Positions 23,501 through 33,500 of a DNA stretch of 64,000 nucleotides are shown here, piece by piece. The notes under the pieces are model-generated. The model did not search any database. It was not told the origin of the DNA and saw nothing but the letters and a program-made list of their open reading frames with translations. The first letter of the stretch is position 1, and the number at the start of each line of letters is the position of its first letter. The DNA is from Atherinomorus stipes (taxonomy: Eukaryota > Chordata > Actinopteri > Atheriniformes > Atherinidae), in NCBI GenBank assembly GCA_023101725.1, contig JALJCO010012628.1, forward strand, positions 1-64,000, written 5' to 3'. Made by a program: the position numbers and the translations under genes.

Positions 23501-26500
23501 TCTGGTTCTGACACTGGAACTGATAAAAGACCGGATCCAGGTCTGGTTCTGACTCTGGAACTGATAAAAGACCGGATCCAGGTCTGGTTCTGATTCTTGA
23601 ACTGATAAAAGACCGGATCCAGGTCTGGTTCTGACTCTGGAACTGATAAAAGACCAGATCCAGGTCTGGTTCTGACTTTGGAACTGATAAAAGACCAGAT
23701 CCAGGTCTGGTTCTGACTCTGGAACTGATAAAAGACCGGATCCAGGTCTGGTTCTGACTCTGGAACTGATAAAAGACCGGATCCCGGTCTGGTTCTGACT
23801 CTGGAACTGATAAAAGACCGGATCCAGGTCTGGTTCTGACTCTGGAACTGATAAAAAACCAGATCCAGGTCTGGTTCTGACTCTGGAACTGATGAAAGAC
23901 CTGATCCAGGTCTGGGTCTGGTTCTGGAACTGATAAAAGACCGGATCCAGGTCTGGTTCTGATTCTGGAACTGATAAAAGACCAGATCCAGGTCTGGTTC
24001 TGATTCTGGAACTGATAAAAGACCAGATCCAGGTCTGGTTCTGAATCTGGAACTGATAAATGACCGGATCCAGGTCTGGTTCTGACTCTGGAACTGATAA
24101 AAGACCGGATCCAGGTCTGGTTCTGATTCTGGAACTGATAAAAGACCAGATCCAGGTCTGGTTCTGATTCTGGAACTGATAAAAGACCAGATCCAGGTCT
24201 GGTTCTGACTCTGGAACTGATAAAAGACCGGATCCAGGTCTGGTTCTGATTCTGGAACTGATAAAAGACCAGATCCAGGTCTGGTTCTGACTCTGGGAAC
24301 TGATAAAAGACTGGATCCAGGTCTGGTTCTGATTCTTGAACTGATAAAAGACCAGATCCAGGTCTGGTTCTGACTTTGGAACTGATAAAAGACCAGATCC
24401 AGGTCTGGTTCTGATTCTGGAACTGATAAAAGACCAGATCCAGGTCTGGTACTGACTCTGGAACTGATAAAAGACCGGATCCAGGTCTGGTTCTGACTCT
24501 GGAACTGATAAAAGACCAGATCCAGGTCTGTTTCTGATTCTGGAACTGATAAAAGACCAGATCCAGGTCTGGTTCTGACTTTGGAACTGATAAAAGACCA
24601 GATCCAGGTCTGGTTCTGACTCTGGAACAGATAAAAGACCAGATCCAGGTCTGGTTCTGACTCTTGAACTGATAAACGACCGGATCCAGGTCTGGTTCTG
24701 ATTCTGGAACTGATAAAAGACCAGATCCAGGTCTGGTTCTGATTCTTGAACTGATAAACGACCGGATCCAGGTCTGGTTCTGATTCTGGAACTGATAAAA
24801 GACCGGATCCAGGTCTGGTTCTGATTCTGGAACTGATAAAAGACCAGATCCAGGTCTGGTTCTGACTCTGGGAACTGATAAAAGACCGGATCCAGGTCTG
24901 GTTCTGATTCTTGAACTGATAAAAGACCAGATCCAGGTCTGGTTCTGACTTTGGAACTGATAAAAGACCAGATCCAGGTCTGGTTCTGATTCTGGAACTG
25001 ATAAAAGACCAGATCCAGGTCTGGTTCTGACTTTGGAACTGATAAAAGACCAGATCCAGGTCTGGTTCTGATTCTTGAACTGATAAAAGACCGGATCCAG
25101 GTCTGGTTCTGACTTTGGAACTAATAAAAGACCAGATCCAGATCTCTGGTTCTGACTCTGGAACTGATAAAAGACCGGATCCAGGTCTGGTTCTGACTCT
25201 GGAACTGATAAAAGACCGGATCCAGGTCTGGTTCTGACTCTGGAAGTGATAAAAGACCGGATGCAGGTCTGGTTCTGATTCTGGAACTGATAAAAGACCG
25301 GATCCAGGTCTGGTTCTGACTCTGGAACTGATAAAAACCGGATCCAGGTCTGGTTCTGACTCTGGGAACTGATACAAGACCGGATCCAGGTCTGGTTCTG
25401 ACTCTGGAACTGATAAAAGACCGGATCCAGGTCTAGGTCTGACTCTGGGAACTGATCAAAGACCGGATCCAGGTCTGGTTCTGACTCTGGAACTGATAAA
25501 AGACCTGATCCAGGTCTGGGTCTGGTTCTGGAACTGATAAAAGACCAGATCCAGGTCTGGTTCTGATTCTGGAACTGATAAAAGACCAGATCCAGGTCTG
25601 GTTCTGACTCTGGAACTGATAAATGACCGGATCCAGGTCTGGTTCTGATTCTGGAACTAATAAAAGACCGGATCCAGGTCTGGTTCTGACTCTGGAACTG
25701 ATAAATGACCGGATCCAGGTCTGGTTCTGACTCTGGAACTGATAAAAGACCGGATCCAGGTCTGGTTCTGACTCTGGAACTAATAAATGACCGGATCCAG
25801 GTCTGGTTCTGACTCTGGAACTGATAAATGACCGGATCCAGGTCTGGTTCTGATTCTGGAACTAATAAAAGACCGGATCCAGGTCTGGTTCTGATTCTGG
25901 AACTGATAAAAGACCAGATCCAGGTCTGGTTCTGACTCTGGAACTGATAAAAGACCGGATCCAGGTCTGGTTCTGACTCTGGAACTGATAAAAGACCGGA
26001 TCCAGGTCTGGTTCTGACTCTGGAACTGCTAAAAAGACCGGATCCAGGTCTGGTTCTGACTCTGGAACTGATAAAAGACCGGATCCAGGTCTGGTTCTGA
26101 TTCTGGAACTGATAAAAGACCAGATCCAGGTCTGGTTCTGACTCTGGAACTGATAAAAGACCGGATCCAGGTCTGGTTCTGATTCTGGAACTGATAAAAG
26201 ACCAGATCCAGGTCTGGTTCTGACTCTGGAACTGATGAAAGACCGGATCCAGGTCTGGTTCTGACTTTGGAACTGATAAAAGACCAGATCCAGGTCTGGT
26301 TCTGACTCTGGAACAGATAAGACTGGATCCAGGTCTGGTTCTGATTCTGGAACTGATAAAAGACCAGATCCAGGTCTGGTTCTGACTCTGGAACTGATAA
26401 AAGACCAGATCCAGGTCTGGTTCTGACTTTGGAACTGATAAAAGACCAGATCCAGGTCTGGTTCTGATTCTGGAACAGATAAAAGACTGGATCCAGGTCT

Positions 26501-29466
26501 GGTTCTGATTCTGGAACTGATAAAAGACCAGATCCAGGTCTGGTTCTGACTCTGGAACAGATAAAAGACCAGATCCAGGTCTGGTTCTGACTCTGGAACT
26601 GATAAAAGACTGGATCCAGGTCTGGTTCTGATTCTGGAACTGATAAATGACCGGATCCAGGTCTGGTTCTGATTCTGGAACTAATAAAAGACCGGATCCA
26701 GGTCTGGTTCTGACTCTGGAACTGATAAATGACCGGATCCAGGTCTGGTTCTGACTCTGGAACTGATAAAAGACCGGATCCAGGTCTGGTTCTGACTCTG
26801 GAACTAATAAATGACCGGATCCAGGTCTGGTTCTGACTCTGGAACTGATAAATGACCGGATCCAGGTCTGGTTCTGATTCTGGAACTAATAAAAGACCGG
26901 ATCCAGGTCTGGTTCTGATTCTGGAACTGATAAAAGACCAGATCCAGGTCTGGTTCTGACTCTGGAACTGATAAAAGACCGGATCCAGGTCTGGTTCTGA
27001 CTCTGGAACTGATAAAAGACCGGATCCAGGTCTGGTTCTGACTCTGGAACTGCTAAAAGACCGGATCCAGGTCTGGTTCTGACTCTGGAACTGATAAAAG
27101 ACCGGATCCAGGTCTGGTTCTGATTCTGGAACTGATAAAAGACCAGATCCAGGTCTGGTTCTGACTCTGGAACTGATAAAAGACCGGATCCAGGTCTGGT
27201 TCTGATTCTGGAACTGATAAAAGACCAGATCCAGGTCTGGTTCTGACTCTGGAACTGATGAAAGACCGGATCCAGGTCTGGTTCTGACTTTGGAACTGAT
27301 AAAAGACCAGATCCAGGTCTGGTTCTGACTCTGGAACAGATAAGACTGGATCCAGGTCTGGTTCTGATTCTGGAACTGATAAAAGACCAGATCCAGGTCT
27401 GGTTCTGACTCTGGAACTGATAAAAGACCAGATCCAGGTCTGGTTCTGACTTTGGAACTGATAAAAGACCAGATCCAGGTCTGGTTCTGATTCTGGAACA
27501 GATAAAAGACTGGATCCAGGTCTGGTTCTGATTCTGGAACTGATAAAAGACCAGATCCAGGTCTGGTTCTGACTCTGGAACAGATAAAAGACCAGATCCA
27601 GGTCTGGTTCTGACTCTGGAACTGATAAAAGACTGGATCCAGGTCTGGTTCTGATTCTGGAACTGATAAAAGACCAGATCCAGGTCTGGTTCTGACTCTG
27701 GAACTGATAAAAGACCAGATCCAGGTCTGGTTCTGACTTTGGAACTGATAAAAGACCAGATCCAGGTCTGGTTCTGATTCTGGAACAGATAAAAGACTGG
27801 ATCCAGGTCTGGTTCTGATTCTGGAACTGATAAAAGACTGGATCCAGGTCTGGTTCTGATTCTGGAACAGATAAAAGACCAGATCCAGGTCTGGTTCTGA
27901 TTCTGGAACAGATAAAAGACTGGATCCAGGTCTGGTTCTGACTCTGGAACAGATAAAAGACCAGATCCAGGTCTGGTTCTGACTTTGGAACTGATAAAAG
28001 ACCAGATCCAGGTCTGGTTCTGATTCTGGAACTGATAAAAGACCGGATCCAGGTCTGGTTCTGATTCTGGAACTGATAAAAGACCGGATCCAGGTCTGGT
28101 TCTGATTCTGGAACTGATAAAAGACCGGATCCAGGTCTGGTTCTGATTCTGGAACTGATAAAAGACCGGATCCAGGTCTGGTTCTGATTCTGGAACTGAT
28201 AAAAGACCAGATCCAGGTCTGGTTCTGATTCTGGAACTGATAAAAGACCAGATCCAGGTCTGGTTCTGATTCTGGAACTGATAAAAGACCGGATCCAGGT
28301 CTGGTTCTGATTCTGGAACTGATAAAAGACCGGATCCAGGTCTGGTTCTGATTCTGGAACTGATAAAAGACCGGATCCAGGTCTGGTTCTGATTCTGGAA
28401 CTGATAAAAGACCGGATCCAGGTCTGGTTCTGACACTGGAACTGATAAAAGACTAGATCCAGGTCCTCTGATCTGGTTCCAGTCTTCAGGATCACAGTGA
28501 TCCAGGTTTCTGGGTCTCATTTCAAAGGTTTGGACCCAGAAACCTGGATCAGAGGTGGAACTGGATCCCAGATCTGGATCAGATCTTTAGGACCGGATCT
28601 GGTCTGGAAACCAGTTTCTGGGTCAAATCCTGGATCCTGGAGATGAAACCAGACCAGCAGCTGATCTGAGGTCACAGGTGCAGCCTGATCTTCATCATGA
28701 TGAGGAAGAGGATGGAACACTCACCTGATTTAGGCAGAATGTTGTTGTACCAGATCCCAATGTTGTGTTTGCAGTACGTCTCCTTCTGAGCTCTCTCACC
28801 AGCCAGAATTCCTTGATCTTTGTTCCAGGCTGCAGCGTTCTTCACTCCAAACTCCGTGTATCCTACATACTCTCCCACGCTGCTGTCAAACCTGATGATC
28901 TCCTTCTTGTTGAAGTAATACGAGTCGATGTACTCGATGTCGTTCAGATCAGTGGAGTTAAACACACACCGACCCACTCTATAATTCTCAAATCCATCTG
29001 GAACAGAAACAAGCTCAGTATTGATCTCTGATCACATTATTGATGCTGAACATTCATTCATCAGGAACCAGAATATTGATCAGAGTATTGATTATCTATC
29101 AGTGATCAGTGATCAGTAAACAAGTTCCTCCTGATCATAAACCACCTGCAGCTCATTGATCAGAGTATTGATTATCTATCATTGATCAGTGATAAATAAA
29201 CAAGTTCCTCCTGATCATAAACCACCTGCAGCTCATCAATCAGAGTATTGATTATCTATCATTGATCAGTGATAAATAAACAAGTTCCTCCTGATCATAA
29301 ACCACCTGCAGCTCATGGATCAGAGTATTGATCAGCCTACTGCCAGCAGCTGGATAAAGTCGTGAAGTACCAATAACATATTGATCAGTGATCAGTGAGT
29401 ATTGATCCTACCTGCCGGGTAGACGGTGATGAAGAGGAGGGTGAGGAGGAGGAAGGATGAAGCCAT
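11489..29466 (-). CDS. DAB: MHC class II antigen beta chain (six coding exons)
   Basis: Beta subunit of the class II heterodimer that presents endosomally derived peptides at the cell surface to CD4 T cells. Coding exons on the minus strand: 29412-29466, 28725-28997, 21195-21408, 12395-12462, 12189-12302 and 11489-11514. They total 750 bases, giving 249 residues, normal for the family. Order: signal peptide, beta-1 domain, beta-2 Ig C1 domain, connecting peptide, membrane helix, short tail. All introns are GT-AG, with phases 1, 1, 2, 1, 1. The second intron inside the beta-2 domain (after ...EYTPR) is the acanthopterygian arrangement. Introns 2 and 3 are swollen to 7.3 and 8.7 kb by minisatellites, whereas class II introns in fish are usually far shorter. 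No frame break is seen, so the gene looks functional if the introns can be spliced. The symbol is the generic class II B label; the lineage letter was not tested. Confidence 0.95.
11575..12187. repeat. degenerate ~30-bp repeats in beta intron 5
   Basis: Most of intron 5 consists of diverged copies of AAACTGGTCTAATCTTGTTT with variable spacing, much less regular than the other arrays. The core is the same as half of the 62-bp unit in intron 3, so the two arrays share an origin although two exons (4 and 5) lie between them. Confidence 0.85.
12189..12302 (-). CDS. DAB: MHC class II beta exon 5: connecting peptide and membrane helix
   Basis: Encodes DPSMPESERNK, the membrane span IAIGASGLILGLVLSLAG then FIYYRRKAQ. 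The glycines are spaced along one helix face, as expected for pairing with the alpha-chain helix, and a basic RRK stop-transfer follows. The acceptor is CCCCAG|AC and the donor CAAG|GTCAGT. Confidence 0.94.
12395..12462 (-). CDS. DAB: MHC class II beta exon 4: second part of the beta-2 Ig domain
   Basis: A 68-base exon encodes SGEKISCKVEHASLKEPL then ITDW. It contains the second Ig cysteine (ISCKVEH) that pairs with the one in exon 3. The acceptor is GTTGCAG|GT and the donor TGGG|GTAAAC. With exon 3 it makes one C1-type Ig domain. The split by a large intron is the acanthopterygian feature. Confidence 0.95.
12537..12615. repeat. 12/13-bp tandem repeat near beta exon 4
   Basis: About six copies of AGGTAGAACCC with variants (ATGTAGAACC). 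It lies in intron 3 about 75 bases from the exon 4 acceptor. On the sense strand it gives runs of TGGGTTCTACC. Confidence 0.88.
12799..14333. repeat. 62-bp minisatellite in beta intron 3, ~24 units
   Basis: Units of about 62 bases contain CTGGTCCATAGATGGTCCAT, AGACCAGGACCTGG and TACTGGTCTAATCTTGTTTT. Some units lack the duplicated GGTCCATAGAT part. It ends at the 3' end of the LINE remnant. Its TGGTCTAATCTTGTTTTAAA half is the same as the core of the degenerate repeat in intron 5. Confidence 0.95.
14334..15288 (-). mobile_element. L2/Rex-like LINE reverse transcriptase remnant
   Basis: Minus-strand translation gives GVPQGSILGPILF near 15285, then, after a frameshift, CADDTQLYITVSPDD, the reverse transcriptase palm motif. 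Past an inserted MITE it continues KSWM, NQDKTKVLII and, further on, DFKLLLVFYKCLHG and TLRSSGTGLSVDPK, which fit the C-terminal part of L2/Rex-type fish LINEs. Several frameshifts and stops show it is an old fragment. Its 3' end meets the 62-bp array at about 14334. It sits in sense orientation with the beta gene in intron 3. Confidence 0.7.
14750..15107. mobile_element. mariner-like MITE inserted in the LINE remnant
   Basis: The ends are inverted repeats of about 24 bases with one mismatch: left CAGATCTGGGCATGAAAAAG (14750-14769) and right the complement of CAGATGTGGGCATGAAAAAG (15088-15107). Each end is flanked by TA (14748-14749 and 15108-15109), the Tc1/mariner target. It is 358 bases long with no transposase frame. 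The LINE reading resumes on both sides, which supports the borders. Confidence 0.75.
15293..16431. mobile_element. possible TTAA-flanked non-autonomous DNA element
   Basis: This 1.1-kb stretch is flanked by TTAA (15289-15292 and 16432-16435). Its ends are only weakly alike as inverted repeats (left AGCAGCTGCATCA; right, reversed, AGGAGCCCTATCA). It abuts the LINE remnant on the left, as if inserted in or beside it. The right end (TTTTCATGATAGGGCTCC) resembles ends of common fish repeats. The piggyBac-like reading is tentative. Confidence 0.3.
16457..16786 (+). other. unrecognised 109-codon open frame with exon-like borders
   Basis: The open frame reads LQLQQSLLHLSRVTWRLNG..., and then a stretch with EQLQQLETLR. 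It has an acceptor-like TTACTTCCAG at 16494-16503 and a donor-like CAG|GTTAGT near 16784. It is helical-looking and Gln/Leu-rich. It lies antisense in beta intron 3 between mobile-element debris, with AATAAA motifs downstream. I do not recognise the family. It could be part of a transposon or a captured gene fragment, or chance. Confidence 0.25.
17255..21230. repeat. 39-bp minisatellite in beta intron 3 made of the exon 3 end plus its splice donor, ~100 units
   Basis: Read on the minus strand, each unit is the last ~34 bases of beta exon 3 (coding QIQSHLEYTP) followed by CAG|GTAAG. The array begins at the true donor (21195) and runs to 17255 with almost constant 39-base period. Some units have a 6-base insert (GATCTA or TGGTCT duplicated). 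The first real exon copy differs from array units only in bases upstream (TACTACCAG). The unit length is 13 codons and most frames other than the exon frame lack stops, so long false open frames arise on both strands. In the exon frame each donor copy reads as the stop TAA. Confidence 0.96.
21195..21408 (-). CDS. DAB: MHC class II beta exon 3: first part of the beta-2 Ig domain
   Basis: Encodes AEPYVRLYSTTPPAG to ...QIQSHLEYTPR with phase 1 entry and phase 2 exit. It carries the first Ig cysteine (MLVCSIYDFYP) and the core Trp (VTWLRDG), and the conserved DGDWYYQI strand. The acceptor is GTTCCAG|CT. The donor chosen is the first CAG|GTAAG at 21191-21197. Reading on past it meets TAA within the same codon register. 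The last ~34 bases of this exon are also the repeated unit of the array that follows, so the donor is followed by about 100 near-identical copies of itself. Confidence 0.94.
21800..22145. repeat. dispersed teleost retroposon-like repeat leading into the 41-bp array
   Basis: The stretch has TTTATCTGTACAGCACATTT, then TTCAAAGTGCTTCACATAAA, and near its end GGGAGTTTGTTCCAGACATG. I recognise these words from a very common interspersed repeat of teleost genomes (from memory; family name not certain). In that repeat the following text is of the kind 'TCTGGTTCTGACTCTGGAACTG', so the 41-bp unit appears to be an amplified piece of it. Confidence 0.6.
22130..28466. repeat. 41-bp minisatellite array in beta intron 2, ~155 units
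   Basis: Tandem units of 41 bases with core GGTCTGGTTCTGACTCTGG then AACTGATAAAAGACC and GATCC (plus strand). The period is nearly constant and the variants are mostly CCGGATCC/CCAGATCC and ACTCTGG/ATTCTGG. Three units are 123 bases without stops in some frames, which creates long false open frames on the minus strand. A higher-order duplication of about 1024 bases (25 units) is visible: ~25600-26600 matches ~26620-27600, shown by rare shared variants (ACTGCTAAAA at 26026 and 27050; GAACAGATAAGACTGG at 26311 and 27334). A second, shorter one repeats 22140-22720 near 22960-23540. Confidence 0.97.
28499..28550. repeat. 18-bp perfect inverted repeat in beta intron 2
   Basis: The left arm GATCCAGGTTTCTGGGTC (28499-28516) is exactly complementary to the right arm GACCCAGAAACCTGGATC (28533-28550), with a 16-base loop. 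In the pre-mRNA it would form a strong stem about 175 bases after the exon 2 donor, between the exon and the 41-bp array. Confidence 0.9.
28725..28997 (-). CDS. DAB: MHC class II beta exon 2: beta-1 peptide-binding domain
   Basis: Encodes DGFENYRVGRCVF... to ...NNILPKS (91 codons counting the shared ones). The two disulfide cysteines of the beta-1 domain are visible (GRCVF and ETYCKHN). An N-glycosylation site NST follows the first cysteine. Residues that hold the peptide backbone in classical chains appear conserved: Trp in AAAWNKD (W61-like) and His-Asn in CKHN (H81/N82-like). This is normally the polymorphic exon. The acceptor is TTCCAG|AT and the donor TCAG|GTGAG. Confidence 0.95.
29081..29330. 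repeat. 80-bp tandem repeat, ~3 copies, in beta intron 1
   Basis: Three copies of an 80-base unit start with CAGAGTATTGATTATCTATC at 29081, 29161 and 29241, and a fourth is cut short at 29321. The repeat is AT-rich and full of TGATCA. It occupies most of the 414-base intron 1 of the beta gene. Confidence 0.93.
29412..29466 (-). CDS. DAB: MHC class II beta exon 1: signal peptide
   Basis: Encodes MASSFLLLTLLFITVYPA plus the first base of the next codon. It has a hydrophobic leader core and ends in a donor (GGCAG|GTAGG). The start codon is the only in-frame ATG before the hydrophobic stretch. It lies about 80 bases downstream of an X-box match on the same strand, consistent with a short 5' UTR. 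Confidence 0.92.
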
Positions 29467-29546
29467 GTCTCTGAGTCCAGATTCAAACTGATCCAGTCTG
29501 ACTGAGACTCGCTGTAAAAACCAGAGGACGGGTCACATGACTGCAT

Positions 29547-29560
29547 CATCTGTTACCGGG
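29547..29560 (-). promoter_or_regulatory. X1 box of the beta gene
   Basis: The minus strand CCCGGTAACAGATG fits the class II X1 consensus CCYRGNNACNGAYG at every fixed position. It is followed by ATGCAGTCATG, a poor X2/CRE half site. A clear Y box (CTGATTGG) is not seen at the expected distance; the nearest candidate is CCTCTGGTTTTT. It lies 80 bases before the start codon. Confidence 0.75.
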
Positions 29561-30406
29561 TAGAACACGCTGGCTGGAGGCAGCAGCAGAGACAAGTGAG
29601 AGTGTGGAGTTAGAGAACGTTCTGCAGGTTCTGCAGGTTCTGCTGGTTCTAACGGACATTTATACAGGAATAATTAACTATATTAAATGGAAATAAAAGG
29701 TGAATCATTTATGCAGGAATAATTAATTATATTAAATGAAAATAAAAGTTGAATATATCTGATAGATGTATAATATTAGCATAAAAATATAGATGTGTAT
29801 AAATGTATGAAATAAATGCCCTCATGTTCTTCAGCAGGAACCTGGTTCCTCTCCACCTGGTAGAACCCTTCCTAAAGATACAGGTTCTCATTTCTGACAT
29901 GCTGATCACCGATCAATAATCAGAGATAAGAGAATTATAACTCACCACTGTAACCAGCTGGTTTATATTCACTTATAATTAAACTGATCAGATCTAATCA
30001 ATAACTATCTGGAATGATGTCAGAGCTCCGTCACTGATAATAAATACTGGTTCTGATCACCTCCTGCTCTCATCAATACTCTGATCAGGTAAAGCTGGAA
30101 AATGTTGCTGTTACATCACTGCTACCGGTTATTTTTTTTATTTTTCCTCTACACAGAACAGAAGTACCAGAGGTATTATTGATATTTATACAAATCAGAA
30201 ATATGATTACACATATTTATTAATATAATCAATACAATGCTCATAAATAAATATACTGATAATAAATATAAATATCGTTATAAATCTAAATCTTCAATAT
30301 TTCCAGTCACTGATCATGTAAATCTCCATTAAACTCCATCAAACAGATTATTGATTACTGATCAGCATCTGTGTCTCCATCTGACTTCAGCTGCTGACTG
30401 AGTCTA

Positions 30407-30426
30407 CCTGGACACTGATGACATCA
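30407..30426 (+). promoter_or_regulatory. X1-X2 box of the alpha gene
   Basis: CCTGGACACTGATG (30407-30420) fits the X1 consensus at every fixed position. It overlaps TGACATCA (30419-30426), a good X2/CRE-like site. The Y box follows 17 bases later, which is the usual spacing. Confidence 0.85.
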
Positions 30427-30442
30427 CTGCCTCTCCTCTCTG

Positions 30443-30451
30443 TGATTGGCT
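30443..30451 (+). promoter_or_regulatory. Y box (inverted CCAAT) of the alpha gene
   Basis: TGATTGGCT is the inverted CCAAT that NF-Y binds. It lies 17 bases after X2 and 52 bases before the alpha start codon. Confidence 0.82.
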
Positions 30452-30502
30452 GCTGAGTGAGTAAGAGCTGAGCTGCTGCAGGACTTTCTGTCAGTCCACC
30501 AC

Positions 30503-30560
30503 ATGATGAAGATGAAGCTGCTCCTCTTCCTCTGCTGGCTCCTCCGGGTCTCTGCTGACG
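30503..30560 (+). CDS. DAA: MHC class II alpha exon 1: signal peptide
   Basis: Encodes [18 protein letters not shown] then D and one base of the next codon. It has a basic N-end and a leucine-rich core. Three ATGs are in frame (30503, 30506, 30512). The first is taken as the start, though the second or third could serve. The donor is GACG|GTGAG. Confidence 0.92.
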
Positions 30561-33500
30561 GTGAGTTGTTGACTGTTTACTGACTGTTTATGATCCAGGT
30601 ACCAGATGTTTACTGACTGTTTATGACCCAGATGTTTACTGACTGTTGATGATCCAGATCCCAAATGTTTACTGACTGTTTATGATCCAGATGTTTACTG
30701 ACTGTTGATGATCCAGATCCCAAATGTTTACTGACTGTTTATGACCCAGATGTTTACTGACTGTTTATGACCCAGATCCCAAATGTTTACTGACTGTTTA
30801 TGATCCAGATGTTTACTGACTGTTTATGACCCAGATGTTTCCTGACTGTTGATGATCCAGATGTTTACTGACTGTTGATGACCCAGATGTTTACTGACTG
30901 TTGATGATCCAGATCCCAAATGTTTACTGACTGTTTATGATCCAGATGTTTACTGACTGTTTATGATCCAGATGTTTACTGACTGTTTATGACCCAGATG
31001 TTTACTGACTGTTTATGATCCAGATCCCAAATGTTTACTGACTGTTTATGATCCAGATGTTTACTGACTGTTTATGGCCCAGATGTTTACTGACCGTTTA
31101 TGACCCAGATGTTTACTGACTGTTTATGATCCAGATGTTTACTGACTGTTTATGACCCAAATGTTTACTGTTTATGACCCAGATGTTTACTGACTGTTGA
31201 TGATCCAGATCCCAAATGTTTACTGACTGTTAATGATCCAGATGTTTACTGACTGTTTATGATCCAGATGTTTACTGACTGTTGATGATCCAGATCCCAA
31301 ATGTTTACTGACTGTTTATGATCCAGATGTTTACTGTTTATGATCCAGATGTTTACTGACTGTTTATGACCCAGATGTTTACTGACTGTTGAGGATCCAG
31401 ATCCCAAATGTTTACTGACTGTTTATGATCCAGGTACCTGATTTTTACTGACTGTTTATGATCCAGATGTTTACTGACTGTTGATGATCCAGATGTTTAC
31501 TGACTGTTTATGATCCAGATGTTTACTGACTGTTTATGACCCAGATGTTTACTGACTGTTTATGATCCAGATCCCAAATGTTTACTGACTGTTTATGATC
31601 CAGATGTTTACTGACTGTTTATGACCAGGATGTTTACTGACCGTTAATGACCCAGATGTTTACTGACTGTTTATGATCCAGATGTTTACTGACTGTTTAT
31701 GACCCAAATGTTTACTGACTGTTTATGATCCAGATGTTTACTGACTGTTGATGATCCAGATCCCAAATGTTTACTGACTGTTTATGATCCAGATGTTTAC
31801 TGTTTATGATCCAGATGTTTACTGACTGTTTATGACCCAGATGTTTACTGACTGTTTATGACCCAGATGTTTACTGACTGTTGAGGATCCAGATCCCAAA
31901 TGTTTACTGACTGTTTATGATCCAGATGTTTACTGACTGTTTATGACCCAAATTTTTACTGACTGTTTATGACCCAGATGTTTACTGACTGTTGATGATC
32001 CAGATCCCAAATGTTTACTGACTGTTAATGATCCAGATGTTTACTGACTGTTTATGACCCAGATGTTTACTGACTGTTGGTGATCAGATCCCAAATGTTT
32101 ACTGACTGTTTATGATCCAGATGTTTATTTATTTAACCTTTATTTAACCAGGCAATGACATTAAGAACAAGATTCTTATTTACAATGCCGGCCTGGCGAC
32201 ATTGTAATGTTTACTGACTGTTTATGATCCAGATGTTTACTGACTGTTTATGACCCAGATGTATACTGACTGTTGATGATCCAGATCCCAAATGTTTACT
32301 GACTGTTTATGATCCAGATGTTTACTGACTGTTGATGATCCAGATCCAAGATGTTTACTGACTGTTTATGATCCAGATGTTTACTGACTGTTGATGATCC
32401 AGATCCCAAATGTTTACTGACTGTTTATGACCCAGATGTTTACTGACTGTTTATGATCCAGATGTTTACTGACTGTTGATTATCCAGATGTTTACTGACT
32501 GTTTATGACCCAGATGTTTACTGACTGTTGATGATCCAGATCCCAAATGTTTACTGACTGTTTATGATCCAGATGTTTACTGACTGTTGATGATCCAGAT
32601 GTTTTCTGACTGTTTATGACCCAGATGTTCTTACTGACTGTTGATGATCCAGATCCCAAATGTTTACTGACCGTTTATGACCCAGATGTTTACTGACTGT
32701 TTATGATCCAGGTACCTGATGTTTACTGACTGTTTATGACCCAAATGTTTACTGACTGTTTATGATCCAGGTACCTGATGTTTACTGACTGTTTATGACC
32801 CAAATGTTTACTGACTGTTTATGACCCAGATGTTTACTGACTGTTTATGATCCAGGTACCTGATGTTTACTGACTGTTTATGACCCAAATGTTTACTGAC
32901 TGTTTATGATCCAGGTACCTGATGTTTACTGACTGTTTATGACCCAAATGTTTACTGACTGTTTATGACACAGATGTTTACTGACTGTTTATGATCCAGA
33001 TGTTTACTGACTGTTGATGATCCAGATGTTTACTGACTGTTTATGATCCAGATGTTTACTGACTGTTTATGACCCAAATGTTTACTGACTGTTTTTGATC
33101 CAGATGTTTACTGACTGTTGATGACCCAGATGTTTACTGACTGTTGATGACCCAGATGTTTACTGACTGTTTATGATCCAGATGTTAACTGACTGTTGAT
33201 GATCCAGATGTTTACTGACTGTTTATGATCCAGATCCCAAATGTTTACTGACTGTTAATGATCCAGATGTTTACTGACTGTTTATGACCCAGATGTTTAC
33301 TGACTGTTGATGATCCAGATCCCAAATGTTTACTGACTGTTGATGATCCAGATGTTTACTGACTGTTTATAACCCAGATGTATACTGACTGTTGATGATC
33401 CAGATCCCAAATGTTTACTGACCGTTTATGACCCAGATGTTTACTGACTGTTTATGACCCAAATGTTTACTGACTGTTTATGATCCAGATGTTTACTGAC

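Larger units (their letters stand above)
29467..30502. promoter_or_regulatory. divergent promoter region between class II beta and alpha genes
   Basis: The 1036 bases between the two start codons hold X-box matches facing each gene (29547-29560 minus; 30407-30420 plus) and a Y box on the alpha side. The middle (29640-30360) is AT-rich with no coding sequence. Class II genes are normally switched on by the RFX/CREB/NF-Y enhanceosome with CIITA bound to these boxes; here that is inferred from motifs only. Confidence 0.75.

Noticed and set aside
21991..28520. Open frames of 480-660 codons in the 41-bp array
   Set aside because: Three 41-base units make 123 bases free of stops, so the frame cycles through the same peptide. 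They lie within beta intron 2.
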